Positions 42,106-51,685 of a stretch of DNA of 64,000 bases are shown here, piece after piece; within the stretch, counting starts at the first letter, position 1, and every line of letters begins with the position of its first letter. Made by a program: the position numbers and the translations under genes. The notes below the pieces were generated by a model that ran no database searches, was not told the origin of the DNA, and saw only the letters and a program-made list of their open reading frames with translations. The DNA lies in assembly GCF_900142765.1 (NCBI RefSeq), contig NZ_FRCB01000001.1, positions 310,001-374,000 on the forward strand, in the 5' to 3' direction. This DNA comes from Roseovarius litoreus (GTDB lineage Bacteria; Pseudomonadota; Alphaproteobacteria; Rhodobacterales; Rhodobacteraceae).

Positions 42106-43590
42106 TCAGGGCAGACACTCCATGTACATCTCTTTGTCCCACTCGGTGACGGTGGACATGAATCTCGCGACCTCGTCGCGCTTGTATTCGTCGTAAAGCC
42201 GGTACATCTCGCCGGGCAGGCCGCGCTGCACGGCCTCGTCCGCCGCCAGCTTGTCCAGCGCCTCACCCAGCGACATCGGCAGCTTCTTGACGTCCTTGCC
42301 CTCGGCCATCGCCGCATAGATGTTGCGCTCTTCGGGCTCGCCGGGATCGAGATTGTTCTCCAGCCCGTCATCCATCGCCGCCAGCAGGGTCGTGCCCATC
42401 AGATAGGGGTTCACCATCGAATCCACCGACCGATACTCGAACCGCCCCGGCGCCGACACGCGCAGACCCGTGGTGCGGTTCTGGAAGCCCCAGTCACTGA
42501 ACACCGGCGCCCAGAAGCCCGTATCCCAAAGCCGGCGATAGGAATTCACCGTCGAACAGCCGATCGCGGTCAGTGCCTGCAGGTGATGCACCACACCGCC
42601 GATCGCCTTCAGCCCTTCCTTGCCCGGCATCTGCGGATCGTCCGTGTCGGGCATGAACGTGTTCTCGCCACCCTTCACATACATGTAGTTGTCGACCATC
42701 CCCGGAAGGTTGTCCGGGTCGTTGCCGCATCTGACGAACTCATCCTCGCCGCCATACCACAGGCTCATGTTGTGGTGGCAGCCAGACGCCGACACGCCCA
42801 TGAACGGCTTGGTCATGAAACAGGCGAAAATCCCGTTCTCCCGCGCCACCTGCGCACAGATCTGGCGATAGGTGGTCAACCGGTCCGCATTGCGCAGCAC
42901 ATCGTCGAACATCCAGTTCAGCTCGAGCTGCCCCGGCGCGTCCTCGTGATCGCCCTGGATCATGTCCAGACCCATCTTGCGCGCATAGCGGATCACCTGC
43001 AGCGACACGGGCCGCAGACTTTCGAACTGGTCGATATGATAGCAATAGGGCTTCGAGAACCCGTCGCGCGGCTTGCCGTTCTCGTCGAACTTCAGCCACA
43101 TCATCTCGGGCTCGGTGCCGATCCGCAGCTTGGTGCCGTGCTTCTTGGTGAATTCATCATGCAAGCGGCGCAGGTTGCCCCGGCAATCCGCCGTCAGATA
43201 GCCACCGGGATTTTCCTTTTCCTCACGGTTGCGGAAGAGCGTGCAATAGAAGCGGCCGATCTCGGGCGCCCAGGGCAGCTGCATGAAGGTTTCCGGCTCG
43301 GGGATGCCAATGAGTTCGGCAGCCTCAGGCCCATAGCCCATGTAATCGCCCGCGCGGTTGGTGAACAGGTTCATCGTGGCGCCATAGACCAGCTGGAACC
43401 CCTTCTTGGCGACACTTTCCCAGTGATCCGCCGGAATGCCCTTGCCCATGATCTTGCCGGTGACCGACACGAATTGCAGGTAAAGATACTCGATCCCCAG
43501 CTCGTCGATCTTCTTGCGTACTTGCTTGATCTTCTCGTCGCGCCCCGGCGCCTCTACGAATCTTTCCAGATCTGTCTCAGCCACTTTCAT
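42106..43590 (-). CDS. glnT: Type III glutamine synthetase (GlnT/GMAS-like)
   Basis: A 494-residue glutamine-synthetase-fold ligase. Family features: LRIGTEPEMMWLKFDENGKP with the metal Glu, GLDMIQGDHEDAPGQLELNW, KPFMGVSASGCHHNMSLWYG with the ammonium-region His, and FEYRSVDSMVNPYL near the end. Such enzymes make glutamine or gamma-glutamylmethylamide from glutamate and methylamine; the downstream glxBCD (mgsABC-like) genes favour the latter or a related amine, but mgdABCD is not in the window. The ATG at 43590 follows AGGGAG. Confidence 0.85.
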   Translation of the reverse strand: MKVAETDLERFVEAPGRDEKIKQVRKKIDELGIEYLYLQFVSVTGKIMGKGIPADHWESVAKKGFQLVYGATMNLFTNRAGDYMGYGPEAAELIGIPEPETFMQLPWAPEIGRFYCTLFRNREEKENPGGYLTADCRGNLRRLHDEFTKKHGTKLRIGTEPEMMWLKFDENGKPRDGFSKPYCYHIDQFESLRPVSLQVIRYARKMGLDMIQGDHEDAPGQLELNWMFDDVLRNADRLTTYRQICAQVARENGIFACFMTKPFMGVSASGCHHNMSLWYGGEDEFVRCGNDPDNLPGMVDNYMYVKGGENTFMPDTDDPQMPGKEGLKAIGGVVHHLQALTAIGCSTVNSYRRLWDTGFWAPVFSDWGFQNRTTGLRVSAPGRFEYRSVDSMVNPYLMGTTLLAAMDDGLENNLDPGEPEERNIYAAMAEGKDVKKLPMSLGEALDKLAADEAVQRGLPGEMYRLYDEYKRDEVARFMSTVTEWDKEMYMECLP

Positions 43591-44035
43591 TCTCCCTGAT
43601 GGTTCCGCCGCGGCCGGGTCTGACGCCCGCTTTACGGCTCTGTGATTGTCGCTCCACGCAGATGGGTAGAAGCGGCTCGGGCCGGGGTGGAGCCCCCCCA
43701 TGCCGGACCCGCGGGATAAGGTCCTCGGCGGGACAGACTGCCCGCACTTGGTCCATTTTTGGTCAGTCCCCGCGCAGACCCGCCCGATGCGGCCCATATG
43801 GCCACGGCTTTGGCAAACTGTCGTTTTACGGTATCAGGAAACACCATTTGTGTTTGTCCCAGTCTTTGCCTGCCTGCCGTGACGCCCTATGTGTCACGCC
43901 GGTCGGTGGAGCGCGGATAAGCAAAGTGTTTCCGATGGCCGATCCAAAAGTCAACCACTTTTGATCCAATGCCAAATGAGTAGGTGAAATTTCCAAGGCT
44001 CTGGTATATTATTGGTTCAAAATCGAGAGGAAATG
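43591..44035. promoter_or_regulatory. Divergent control region of the glnT operon and its GntR gene
   Basis: A 445-bp gap without a coding frame. A perfect dyad CAAAAGT-CAACC-ACTTTTG at 43945-43963 is flanked by direct repeats GATCCAA (43941-43947 and 43963-43969); this is a good candidate operator for the adjacent FadR-type regulator. TATATT at about 44006 could be the -10 of the regulator gene. The part near 43600-43800 is GC-rich and shows nothing clear. Confidence 0.55.
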
Positions 44036-44725
44036 ATGAACGCTTTAGCAGATCAGAAACTCGGTGCCGCGGATATCGCGGCTTTGATCCGACGCGAAAT
44101 TTCCAAGGGCAGCCTGCAACTTCATGACCGCCTGCCCCCCGAACGCGTCCTCTCCGAGACCTACGGCGCCGCCCGTGGCACGATCCGCAAAGCCTTGACG
44201 CATCTGGAAAAAGAGGGCTTCGTCGAAACCCGCGCCGGCAGCGGAACCTATGTCGTTCACAAGCCCGACGAGACCTCGACCAACGCGATCCGCAACGCCA
44301 CCCCCCTCGAACTAATGGACACCCGATTCGCGCTCGAGCCGCATATCTGCCGTCTCGCCGTGCTGCACGGACGCCATGCCGATTTCGACCGCATGGAAGA
44401 TCTCTGCAACCGCATGGAAGAGTGCCTCGACGATCCCGTGGCCTTTTCCGAGGCCGACACCGATTTCCACCGTGCGCTCGCTGAATGCACCCGCAACGGC
44501 CTGCTGATCTGGATTCTGGACCAGATCGCCAATGTCCGCTCCGAAGACGACTGGACCCGGATGCGCCATCTCACGCTCGATTCGCGCACCATCGGGATCT
44601 ACAACGTGCAGCACCGCCAGATCCTCAACGCGGTCCGCACCCGCGAGCCCGAACGCGCCGCGAACATCATGAAAGAGCATCTGGAAACCGCGCGCCTGTC
44701 GCTCACCCGCGCCTCTGAAACCTGA
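44036..44725 (+). CDS. GntR family regulator, FadR subfamily
   Basis: A 229-residue regulator. The N-terminal winged helix contains PPERVLSETYGAARGTIRKA and VETRAGSGTYVVHKP; the C-terminal all-helical FCD effector domain includes FSEADTDFHRALAECTRNGL with the usual metal-binding Asp/His and a later His in HRQILNAVRTREPERA. It is divergent from the glnT operon and probably represses it until a nitrogen compound binds. AGAGG lies 5 bp before the second of two consecutive ATG codons. Confidence 0.88.
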   Translation: MNALADQKLGAADIAALIRREISKGSLQLHDRLPPERVLSETYGAARGTIRKALTHLEKEGFVETRAGSGTYVVHKPDETSTNAIRNATPLELMDTRFALEPHICRLAVLHGRHADFDRMEDLCNRMEECLDDPVAFSEADTDFHRALAECTRNGLLIWILDQIANVRSEDDWTRMRHLTLDSRTIGIYNVQHRQILNAVRTREPERAANIMKEHLETARLSLTRASET

Positions 44726-44748
44726 CCGGCGCCCCGCTGAAACGGGCC

Positions 44749-44775
44749 TGCGCCGCCGGTTGCGCATATTTTTTT
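44749..44775 (+). terminator. Terminator after the GntR gene
   Basis: Stem TGCGC/GCGCA with an 8-nt loop, followed by TA and seven T residues, 24 bp after the stop. A second weak hairpin GGGC/GCCC with TGTTTT follows at 44784-44804. Confidence 0.55.
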
Positions 44776-44913
44776 GCGATAATGGGCATAAAAAAGCCCT
44801 GTTTTACTGTAATATAACTGATCTATCCGGCATAATAGCCGTTAAGTGATGAGTTACGTCTTAACCAAACCCCGCTCAAGAGGGTGAGGACAGAGCAGTA
44901 TCGGAGCAAGTGG

Positions 44914-45573
44914 ATGCTCGAATTCGACATGGTGAGCAAGTCCTTCTGGACGGGCACGCAGCGCAAGGTGATCCTTGACCGCGTGTCCTTTCGTGTCGAG
45001 CTCGGCCATTCTCTCGGCATCCTCGCTCCCAACGGCACCGGCAAGACGACCCTCATCAACATGATGGCCGGTCTGGAAAAACCCGACGAGGGCGAAATAC
45101 GGCGCGGCTGCCGGATCAGCTTTCCGCTCGGCTTCATGGGCGGCGTCGTCCCCAAGATCTCCGCTATGGAAAACGCGCGCTACATCGCGCGGCTTTACGG
45201 CCTCGATCCCGACTACATCGAAGCCTTCTGCCGCTGGCTGTGCAATCTGGGCGAATATTTCGACCAGCCCCTCGGCACCTATTCCTCGGGGATGCGTGCG
45301 CGCTTCTCCTTCGCGCTGATGCTGGCGCTCGATTTCGACATCTACCTGATCGACGAAGGGATGCCCGGCTCCACGGATGTCGAATTCAACCGCAAGGCCG
45401 GCGAGATCCTGCGCGAGCGGCTGGCGACCACCACCGTCATCATCGTCTCCCACAGCCCCGATATCCTCGAGAAATTCGCGCGCTCGGCGGCGGTTCTGAT
45501 GAACGGCAAATTGTATATGTTTGACACCTTGGAAGAGGCAAAAGAACTCTATGACTACGAAACCCAAGGCTAG
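44914..45573 (+). CDS. kpsT: Capsular polysaccharide export ATPase (KpsT-like)
   Basis: A 219-residue ABC-transporter ATPase of the CtrD/KpsT type. Walker A is LAPNGTGKTTLI (about residues 38-49), the signature is YSSGMRARFSFAL and Walker B is FDIYLIDEGMPG. It powers export of capsular polysaccharide across the inner membrane, but the KpsM permease is not beside it. The ATG follows GGAGCAAGTGG. The gene overlaps the start of the KpsE-like gene by 23 bp. A/T-rich sequence just upstream (44800-44850) probably holds its promoter. Confidence 0.9.
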   Translation: MLEFDMVSKSFWTGTQRKVILDRVSFRVELGHSLGILAPNGTGKTTLINMMAGLEKPDEGEIRRGCRISFPLGFMGGVVPKISAMENARYIARLYGLDPDYIEAFCRWLCNLGEYFDQPLGTYSSGMRARFSFALMLALDFDIYLIDEGMPGSTDVEFNRKAGEILRERLATTTVIIVSHSPDILEKFARSAAVLMNGKLYMFDTLEEAKELYDYETQG

Positions 45574-47215
45574 AAAGTTCCGTATCCGCCGCAGCCCCCA
45601 GCCGGGCATGGTCGACGCGCATGGCGACAACACCCCGGTCACGGCGCCGGCCGCTGCCAACACGCCCGACGACACCCTTCGCCAGGGCGAGCTGCTCTCC
45701 AGAGCCGAGCTGTCATCCGAAGAAACCATCGAAGACATCCGCAAGCAGGGCCTCACCGGGCGCGAGCTTCGCATGGCCCGTCGCCTCGCCCAGAAACACG
45801 GGCTGGCGCCCACCTCGGATTTCGACGCGGTGCGCCTCCTGCGCGCGCGCGGCATCGACCCGTTTCAACGTGGCTCCATGCTCGAGCTGGTCTCCGCCAA
45901 GGTTGGTCTGGGCGGCAGCGGCGGCGGCGGCAATGACGACGGCGGCGCGCAACTTCTGAGCGGCCATCCCGACAGCGAACCGGGCGACAGCGGCCGCGTC
46001 CAGCTGCCCCAGACCATCCAGACCGCGAAACAGACCCTGCCCGCCCACGGCCTCAGCCCCGCGGATCGCCGCGCCGCCGAGATCACCAGCATCCAGCGCG
46101 ACATCGCCCGCCGCCGCCGCCGCAAGATGGCGCTGCTCTTCACCCGGCTTATGGCCTTCGTCTTCCTGCCCACCCTGATCGCCGGCTACTACTTCTATGC
46201 CGTCGCGACCCCGATGTATTCCACCAAGTCCGAATTCCTGATCCTCACCGCCGATGGCAGCGGCAGCGGCGGAGGCGGGCTTGGCGGCCTTCTGCCCAGC
46301 CAGTTCGCCACCGGACAGGATTCCATCGCCACCCAATCCTATCTGCAATCCAAGGACGCCATGCTGCGCCTCGACGAGGATCTGGGCTTCCGCGACCATT
46401 TCAGCCAGCCCTGGATCGACCCGATCCAGCGCCTCGCCCCCGACGCCTCGAACGAGGACGCCTACAAGCTCTACCGCAAATACGTCAAACTGGGCTACGA
46501 CCCCACCGAAGGCGTGATCCGCATGGAGCTGTCGACCGCCGACCCCGAGCTGTCCGCGCGCTTCTCCGAGCAGCTCATCGACTATGCCGAGGAACGCGTC
46601 GATGAACTCAGCGTCGAAAAACGTCAGGACGCCGTGCGCACCGCCGTCGAAAGCCTGGAACAGGCCAAGGAAGAACGCCGCGCCGCACAGGAACGGCTGG
46701 TCAGCCTGCAGGAAGGCACCATTCTCGACCCCGAAGGCGAGGTGGCCAATATCCGCCAGCTGATCGGCAGCGCAGAAATGCAGCTGCAGGAAAAACAGCT
46801 CGCCCTCAACACGCAGCTCAACAACCCGCGCCCCAACGAGGCCCGCGTCGCCGCCCTGCGCAGCGAGGTCGATGTGCTCACCACCGAGCTTGCCAAACAG
46901 AAGGCCCGCCTGACCGAAGCCTCCGCCGGCAACGCCTCGCTCGCCTCTCAGGCCGCCGCGATCCAGATGGCGCAGGCCGATCTCGCCACCTCCGACATGG
47001 TGCTGCAGGCCGCCCTCGAAGCCAAGCGCCAGTCCGAGATCGAGGCCAACAAACAGGTCCGCTACCTCACCGTCAGCGTGCGCCCCGTCCCGTCCGAGGA
47101 TCCCTCCTATCCGCGGTCCTTCGAAAATACGATCCTTGCGTTCCTGATCTTCGCCGGTATCTACCTGATGCTGTCACTCACCGCATCCATCCTCCGCGAA
47201 CAGGTATCCCAATGA
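45551..47215 (+). CDS. kpsE: Polysaccharide co-polymerase/export protein (KpsE/CtrB-like)
   Basis: A 554-residue inner-membrane protein with two membrane helices (about residues 193-217 and 525-546) framing a large periplasmic coiled coil. The C-terminal PCP segment [20 protein letters not shown] is typical. It couples the ABC exporter to the outer-membrane channel. Unlike E. coli KpsE (about 380 aa), it has about 190 extra cytoplasmic residues, including [19 protein letters not shown], which may bind polysaccharide enzymes. It overlaps kpsT by 23 bp and kdsA by ATGA. Confidence 0.9.
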   Translation: MTTKPKARKFRIRRSPQPGMVDAHGDNTPVTAPAAANTPDDTLRQGELLSRAELSSEETIEDIRKQGLTGRELRMARRLAQKHGLAPTSDFDAVRLLRARGIDPFQRGSMLELVSAKVGLGGSGGGGNDDGGAQLLSGHPDSEPGDSGRVQLPQTIQTAKQTLPAHGLSPADRRAAEITSIQRDIARRRRRKMALLFTRLMAFVFLPTLIAGYYFYAVATPMYSTKSEFLILTADGSGSGGGGLGGLLPSQFATGQDSIATQSYLQSKDAMLRLDEDLGFRDHFSQPWIDPIQRLAPDASNEDAYKLYRKYVKLGYDPTEGVIRMELSTADPELSARFSEQLIDYAEERVDELSVEKRQDAVRTAVESLEQAKEERRAAQERLVSLQEGTILDPEGEVANIRQLIGSAEMQLQEKQLALNTQLNNPRPNEARVAALRSEVDVLTTELAKQKARLTEASAGNASLASQAAAIQMAQADLATSDMVLQAALEAKRQSEIEANKQVRYLTVSVRPVPSEDPSYPRSFENTILAFLIFAGIYLMLSLTASILREQVSQ

Positions 47216-48051
47216 CGCAGCGACAGGTCGACATCAAAGGGCTGCATGTCGGCAACGACCAGCCCCTGACCCTCATCGCAGGCCCCTGCCAACTGGAATC
47301 CGCCGATCACGCCCAGATGATCGCCGGCACCATGCAGGCGGCCTGTGCCGCGCATGGGCTGCAATTCATCTTCAAGGGCAGCTTCGACAAGGCCAACCGC
47401 ACCTCGCTGTCCGGCAAGCGCGGCCTTGGTCTGGATGAGGGGCTGAAGGTGCTGCAATCGGTCAAGGACGCGCTCGGCGTGCCCGTGCTCACCGACATTC
47501 ACCTGCCCGATCAATGCGCCCCCGTGGCGCAGGTGGCCGATGTGCTGCAAATCCCCGCCTTCCTGTGCCGGCAAACCGATCTGCTGATCGCCGCCGGCGA
47601 AACCGGCGCCGCAGTCAACGTCAAGAAGGGGCAGTTCCTCGCCCCCTGGGACATGCCCAACGTGATCTCCAAGATCGAAAGCACCGGCAACACCCGCATC
47701 CTGCTCACCGAACGGGGCACCTCGTTCGGCTACAACACCCTTGTCGCCGACATGCGTGCCCTGCCTCAAATGGCCGCCACCGGCTATCCCGTCGTGATGG
47801 ACGCCACCCATTCCGTGCAGCAACCCGGCGGTCAGGGCGGCAGCAGCGGCGGCCAGCGGGAATTCGCCCCCGTGATGGCCCGCGCCGCCGTGGCCCTTGG
47901 CGTGGCGGCGGTGTTCATCGAAACCCACGAAGCGCCCGACACAGCACCCTCGGACGGGCCGAACATGATCCCGCTCGCCCAGATGGACGAGCTGTTGCGT
48001 GTCCTCAAGGCGCTCGACACAGTGGCCAAGGCCAACCCGCTCAGCATCTGA
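47212..48051 (+). CDS. kdsA: 2-dehydro-3-deoxyphosphooctonate aldolase (KDO8P synthase)
   Basis: A 279-residue enzyme that joins arabinose 5-phosphate and phosphoenolpyruvate to Kdo 8-phosphate. Segments [44 protein letters not shown] and [20 protein letters not shown] are diagnostic. Its placement in the capsule export unit fits a Kdo-linked capsule (as in group 2 capsules) as well as LPS core synthesis. Translation is coupled to kpsE. Confidence 0.95.
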   Translation: MTQRQVDIKGLHVGNDQPLTLIAGPCQLESADHAQMIAGTMQAACAAHGLQFIFKGSFDKANRTSLSGKRGLGLDEGLKVLQSVKDALGVPVLTDIHLPDQCAPVAQVADVLQIPAFLCRQTDLLIAAGETGAAVNVKKGQFLAPWDMPNVISKIESTGNTRILLTERGTSFGYNTLVADMRALPQMAATGYPVVMDATHSVQQPGGQGGSSGGQREFAPVMARAAVALGVAAVFIETHEAPDTAPSDGPNMIPLAQMDELLRVLKALDTVAKANPLSI

Positions 48052-48076
48052 CCACGCCTGACAAAGAGATTTCGCA

Positions 48077-49573
48077 ATGACCAAACCCTTGCCCACCGTC
48101 ACCCCCAACACATGGGAATTCCTGCGCGATGCGATGATCGCCCCCACGGGCTTTCGCGAATATGACGCGCGCTGGAAATACCCCGACGAAATCAACCTGC
48201 CCGGCATGACCGCGCTTGGCCTCGGCCTCGGCACCCAGATGCAGCGCCGTGGCATCCGCCCCGAAATCGCCGTCGGCAACGATTACCGCGACTATTCGCT
48301 GGCCATCAAGCACGCGCTCATCATCGGCCTGATGCAGGCCGGCATCCGGGTGCGCGATATCGGCCCGGCCCTGTCGCCGATGGCCTATTTCGCCCAGTTC
48401 CACCTCGATGCGCCCGCCGTCGCGATGGTCACCGCCAGCCACAATCCCAACGGCTGGACAGGCGTCAAGATGGGCTTCGATCGCCCCCTGACACACGGCC
48501 CCGATGAAATGGCCGAACTGCGCGACATCGTGCTGAGCGGCGAGGGTCAGCCCGCCCCCGGCGGGTCCTATGAATTCGTCGATGGCGTGCGCGAGGCCTA
48601 TCTCGATGATCTGGTCGGCGATTTCCGCATGACCCGCAAACTGCGCGTCGTCTGCGCCACCGGCAACGGCACCGCCTCGGCCTTCGCGCCCGAACTGTTC
48701 AAGCGTATCGGGGTCGAGGTGATCGCCTCCCATAACGAGCTTGATTACACCTTCCCCAACTACAACCCCAACCCCGAAGCCATGGAAATGCTGCACGACA
48801 TGGCCGACAGCGTGCGCGCCACCGGCGCTGATTTCGCGCTCGGCTTCGATGGGGATGGCGATCGCTGCGGCGTCGTCGATGACGAGGGCGAGGAAATCTT
48901 CGCCGACAAGGTCGGCGTCATCATGGCCCGCGACCTGTCGCGCCTCTATCCCGGCTCCACCTTCGTGGCCGATGTGAAATCCACCGGCCTTTTCGCCAGC
49001 GATCCCGAATTGCACAAGAACGGCGCCAAGGCCGATTACTGGAAAACCGGTCACAGCCACATGAAGCGCCGGGTCAAGGAAATCGGCGCCCTCGCCGGGT
49101 TCGAAAAATCCGGTCACTACTTCCTCGCCGAACCGGTGGGCCGGGGCTATGATTGCGGAATGCGTGTCGCGGTCGAGATTTGCAAACTGATGGACCGCAA
49201 TCCCGACATGTCGATGTCCGACCTGCGCCGCGCCCTGCCGCAGACATGGTCGACCCCCACCATGTCGCCCTATTGCGCCGACACCGAGAAATACGCGGTG
49301 CTGGACCGGATCGTGGCCAAGCTCGCCGCCAAGGCCGATGCCGGCGACACGCTCGCCGGTCGCCCCATCAAGGAGGTGGTCACCGTCAACGGCGCCCGCG
49401 TGATCCTCGACAACGGCTCATGGGGGCTGGTGCGCGCCTCCTCCAACACCCCCAATCTCGTGGTGGTCTGCGAAAGCAGCGACAGCGACGCCGAGATGCG
49501 CGCGATCTTCGCCGATCTCGATGCCGTCATCCGGACCGAGCCCTTGGTGGGTGACTACGACCAGACGATCTGA
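48077..49573 (+). CDS. Phosphomannomutase/phosphoglucomutase
   Basis: A 498-residue alpha-D-phosphohexomutase. The phosphoserine loop is VTASHNPNGWTGVKMGF, the magnesium loop LGFDGDGDRCGVV, the sugar-binding loop GFEKSGHYFLAEPVGRGY and the phosphate-binding C-terminal domain VLDNGSWGLVRASSNTP. It interconverts hexose 1- and 6-phosphates for nucleotide-sugar synthesis. It lies 25 bp after kdsA and probably supplies capsule or LPS sugars. Substrate preference (mannose or glucose) is not decidable by eye. Confidence 0.9.
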   Translation: MTKPLPTVTPNTWEFLRDAMIAPTGFREYDARWKYPDEINLPGMTALGLGLGTQMQRRGIRPEIAVGNDYRDYSLAIKHALIIGLMQAGIRVRDIGPALSPMAYFAQFHLDAPAVAMVTASHNPNGWTGVKMGFDRPLTHGPDEMAELRDIVLSGEGQPAPGGSYEFVDGVREAYLDDLVGDFRMTRKLRVVCATGNGTASAFAPELFKRIGVEVIASHNELDYTFPNYNPNPEAMEMLHDMADSVRATGADFALGFDGDGDRCGVVDDEGEEIFADKVGVIMARDLSRLYPGSTFVADVKSTGLFASDPELHKNGAKADYWKTGHSHMKRRVKEIGALAGFEKSGHYFLAEPVGRGYDCGMRVAVEICKLMDRNPDMSMSDLRRALPQTWSTPTMSPYCADTEKYAVLDRIVAKLAAKADAGDTLAGRPIKEVVTVNGARVILDNGSWGLVRASSNTPNLVVVCESSDSDAEMRAIFADLDAVIRTEPLVGDYDQTI

Positions 49574-49588
49574 AATCCGGGTTTGGGG

Positions 49589-49678
49589 CGCGTTTGTGTA
49601 CGGAAGGGACACAAATCGCGCTCCGGCCTTCCTGTTTCGTCCCAAAGCCGCGTAGGTTTCGTACGACTCGTACGAAAC
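49589..49678. other. Convergent gap with two strong inverted repeats
   Basis: CGCG-TTTGTGT (49589-49599) pairs with ACACAAA-T-CGCG (49609-49620, one bulge), and GTTTCGTACG (49656-49665) pairs perfectly with CGTACGAAAC (49669-49678) around ACT. The second lies directly beyond the M3 peptidase stop. Neither has a T tract. The gap separates two convergent genes. Confidence 0.6.
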
Positions 49679-51685
49679 TCACGCCGCCAGCCCGCGCCCC
49701 TTCAGCAGCGCCTCGACACCGGGCAACCGCCCCCGGAACGCGGTATAAAGCGCCTCCGGGTCGGCCGATCCACCGCGCGAAAGAATGTGCGTTTCCAATG
49801 ACTTGGCAGCATCCTCGTCAAACGGGCCGGCCTCGAAGGCGGCAAAGGCATCCGCATCCATCACTTCCGACCACATATAGCTGTAATATCCGCTCGAATA
49901 CCCGTCTCCGGAAAAGACATGCGCGAAATGTGGTGTTGCGTGACGCATGGTGATTGCGCTCGGCATGCCCATTTTCTCCAATGTTTCCTGTTGCTTGGTC
50001 ATTGGATCATCGGGCGCCTCCCCCTCGTGGAACGCCAGATCGACCATCGCCGAGGCGACATATTCCACCGTCTGGAACCCCTGGTCAAAATTCGCCGCCT
50101 TCAGCATTTTATCCAGCAATTCCCGTGGCATAGCCTCTCCGGTGCGGTAATGCCGGGCATAGGTCTCCAACACCTCGGGCACCTCCAGCCAGTGTTCATA
50201 CAGCTGGCTTGGCAGCTCCACAAAGTCCCTCGCCACCGAAGTCCCTGAAATACTTTCATAATTTACGTCCGACAGCAGATGATGCAGCGCATGCCCGAAC
50301 TCGTGAAACAAGGTCCGCGCATCGTCATACCCCAACAACGCCGGCTCCCCCTTGGCAAAATTGCACACATTGATCACCACCGGCCCCTGCACCTTCGGTT
50401 GCTTCGCCTGCCCCCGCATCGCCGAGCACCACGCCCCCGAACGCTTGGAGGCGCGCGCGAAATAATCTCCAATGAAAACAGCAACATGCCGCCCGTTTCG
50501 CGTGACTTCCCAAGCCCTGCAATCCGGGTGATAGAGCGCGATATCCAACGGCTGGAACTCCAATCCGAACAGCCGGTTCGCCACCCCGAACGCCGCCGCG
50601 ATCATATTGTCGAGCGTCAGATACGGCTTCAGCGCCGCCTCATCCAGATCGTGCTCCGCCAGGCGCCGTTTCTCGGCATAGTAACGCCAATCCCAGGGCC
50701 GTAATTCTCCATTGATTCCATCGGCTTGCATCATTTCTGTCAGGATCGCCGCATCCTTTTCCGCCTGCGCGCAGGCCGGCTCCCAGACCTGCATCAGCAA
50801 GTCGCGCACCCGCTCCGGCGTCTTGGCCATCTCGGTTTCCAGCTTATAGGCGGCAAAGCTTTCATACCCCAGAAGTTGCGCCCGCTCTTGCCGCAACCGC
50901 AATATCTCGGCTGTGATCGCGCGATTATCTGTTTCACCACCCATCGCACCCCGGGCCTCCCACGCCCGAAATGCCCGCTCGCGCAGATCCCGCCGATCGG
51001 AAAACTGCAGGAACGGCACCACCAGCGACCGCGACAAGGTAATGACCGGCGCCTCCACGCCCTTCTCCCGACCCGCAGACCGCGCCGCATCGACAAGAAA
51101 ATCAGGAAGTTTTTCAAGGGCTTGCTCATCCAATTCCATGAACCATTCCGCCTCGTCCGCCAGCAGGTTCTGGCTGAACTGCGTGCCAAGCTCGGCCAGC
51201 CGCGACATGATCTCGCGCATCCGGGCCTCCGCCTGCCCCTCCAACGCAGCCCCGGCCCGAACGAACCGCCGATGCGTCAACATCAACAACCGCGCCTGTT
51301 CATGGGTCAGATCAAGTGTGTCTCGCGCGTCCCAAAGGCTTTGCACACGCTGGAAAAGGGATTTGTTTCCAGTAACTTCCGATGAATATGCCGCCAGCTT
51401 CGGCCCAAATTCCCGCTGCAATTTCTGCCGCTCGGGATTGCTGTCCGCCCCAGCCACCGTGAAAAACACCGACAGCACCTTGTCCAACCGATCCCCGCTT
51501 GCCTCAAGCGCCTCTATCGTATTGGCAAAGCTTGGCTTTTCCGCTTGCTCGGCAATCTCTCGCACATCCTGGCGGGCCATCTCCAACGCCTCGTCGAACG
51601 CCGGGGCGAAATGTGCATCTTCAATCAGGTCGAAGGGCGCGATCGCGAATGGCGTTGCCCAGTCCGACAGCAAGGGATTGCTCAT
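49679..51685 (-). CDS. M3 family metallopeptidase (oligopeptidase A/Dcp type)
   Basis: A 668-residue zinc peptidase of the thimet-oligopeptidase fold. The zinc site is TLFHEFGHALHHLLS with HEFGH near residue 460; GYYSYMWSEVMDADAFAAFE near the C terminus is the family substrate-binding segment. It degrades short peptides in the cytosol. There is no signal peptide. Start MSNPLLSDWATPFAIAPF is preferred over an upstream extension. Its start overlaps moeB by ATGA. Confidence 0.92.
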   Translation of the reverse strand: MSNPLLSDWATPFAIAPFDLIEDAHFAPAFDEALEMARQDVREIAEQAEKPSFANTIEALEASGDRLDKVLSVFFTVAGADSNPERQKLQREFGPKLAAYSSEVTGNKSLFQRVQSLWDARDTLDLTHEQARLLMLTHRRFVRAGAALEGQAEARMREIMSRLAELGTQFSQNLLADEAEWFMELDEQALEKLPDFLVDAARSAGREKGVEAPVITLSRSLVVPFLQFSDRRDLRERAFRAWEARGAMGGETDNRAITAEILRLRQERAQLLGYESFAAYKLETEMAKTPERVRDLLMQVWEPACAQAEKDAAILTEMMQADGINGELRPWDWRYYAEKRRLAEHDLDEAALKPYLTLDNMIAAAFGVANRLFGLEFQPLDIALYHPDCRAWEVTRNGRHVAVFIGDYFARASKRSGAWCSAMRGQAKQPKVQGPVVINVCNFAKGEPALLGYDDARTLFHEFGHALHHLLSDVNYESISGTSVARDFVELPSQLYEHWLEVPEVLETYARHYRTGEAMPRELLDKMLKAANFDQGFQTVEYVASAMVDLAFHEGEAPDDPMTKQQETLEKMGMPSAITMRHATPHFAHVFSGDGYSSGYYSYMWSEVMDADAFAAFEAGPFDEDAAKSLETHILSRGGSADPEALYTAFRGRLPGVEALLKGRGLAA

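Noticed and set aside
49656-49678. Chromosome dimer resolution (dif) site
   Set aside because: The dyad is 23 bp with a 3-bp centre and unlike the 28-bp XerC/XerD pattern.
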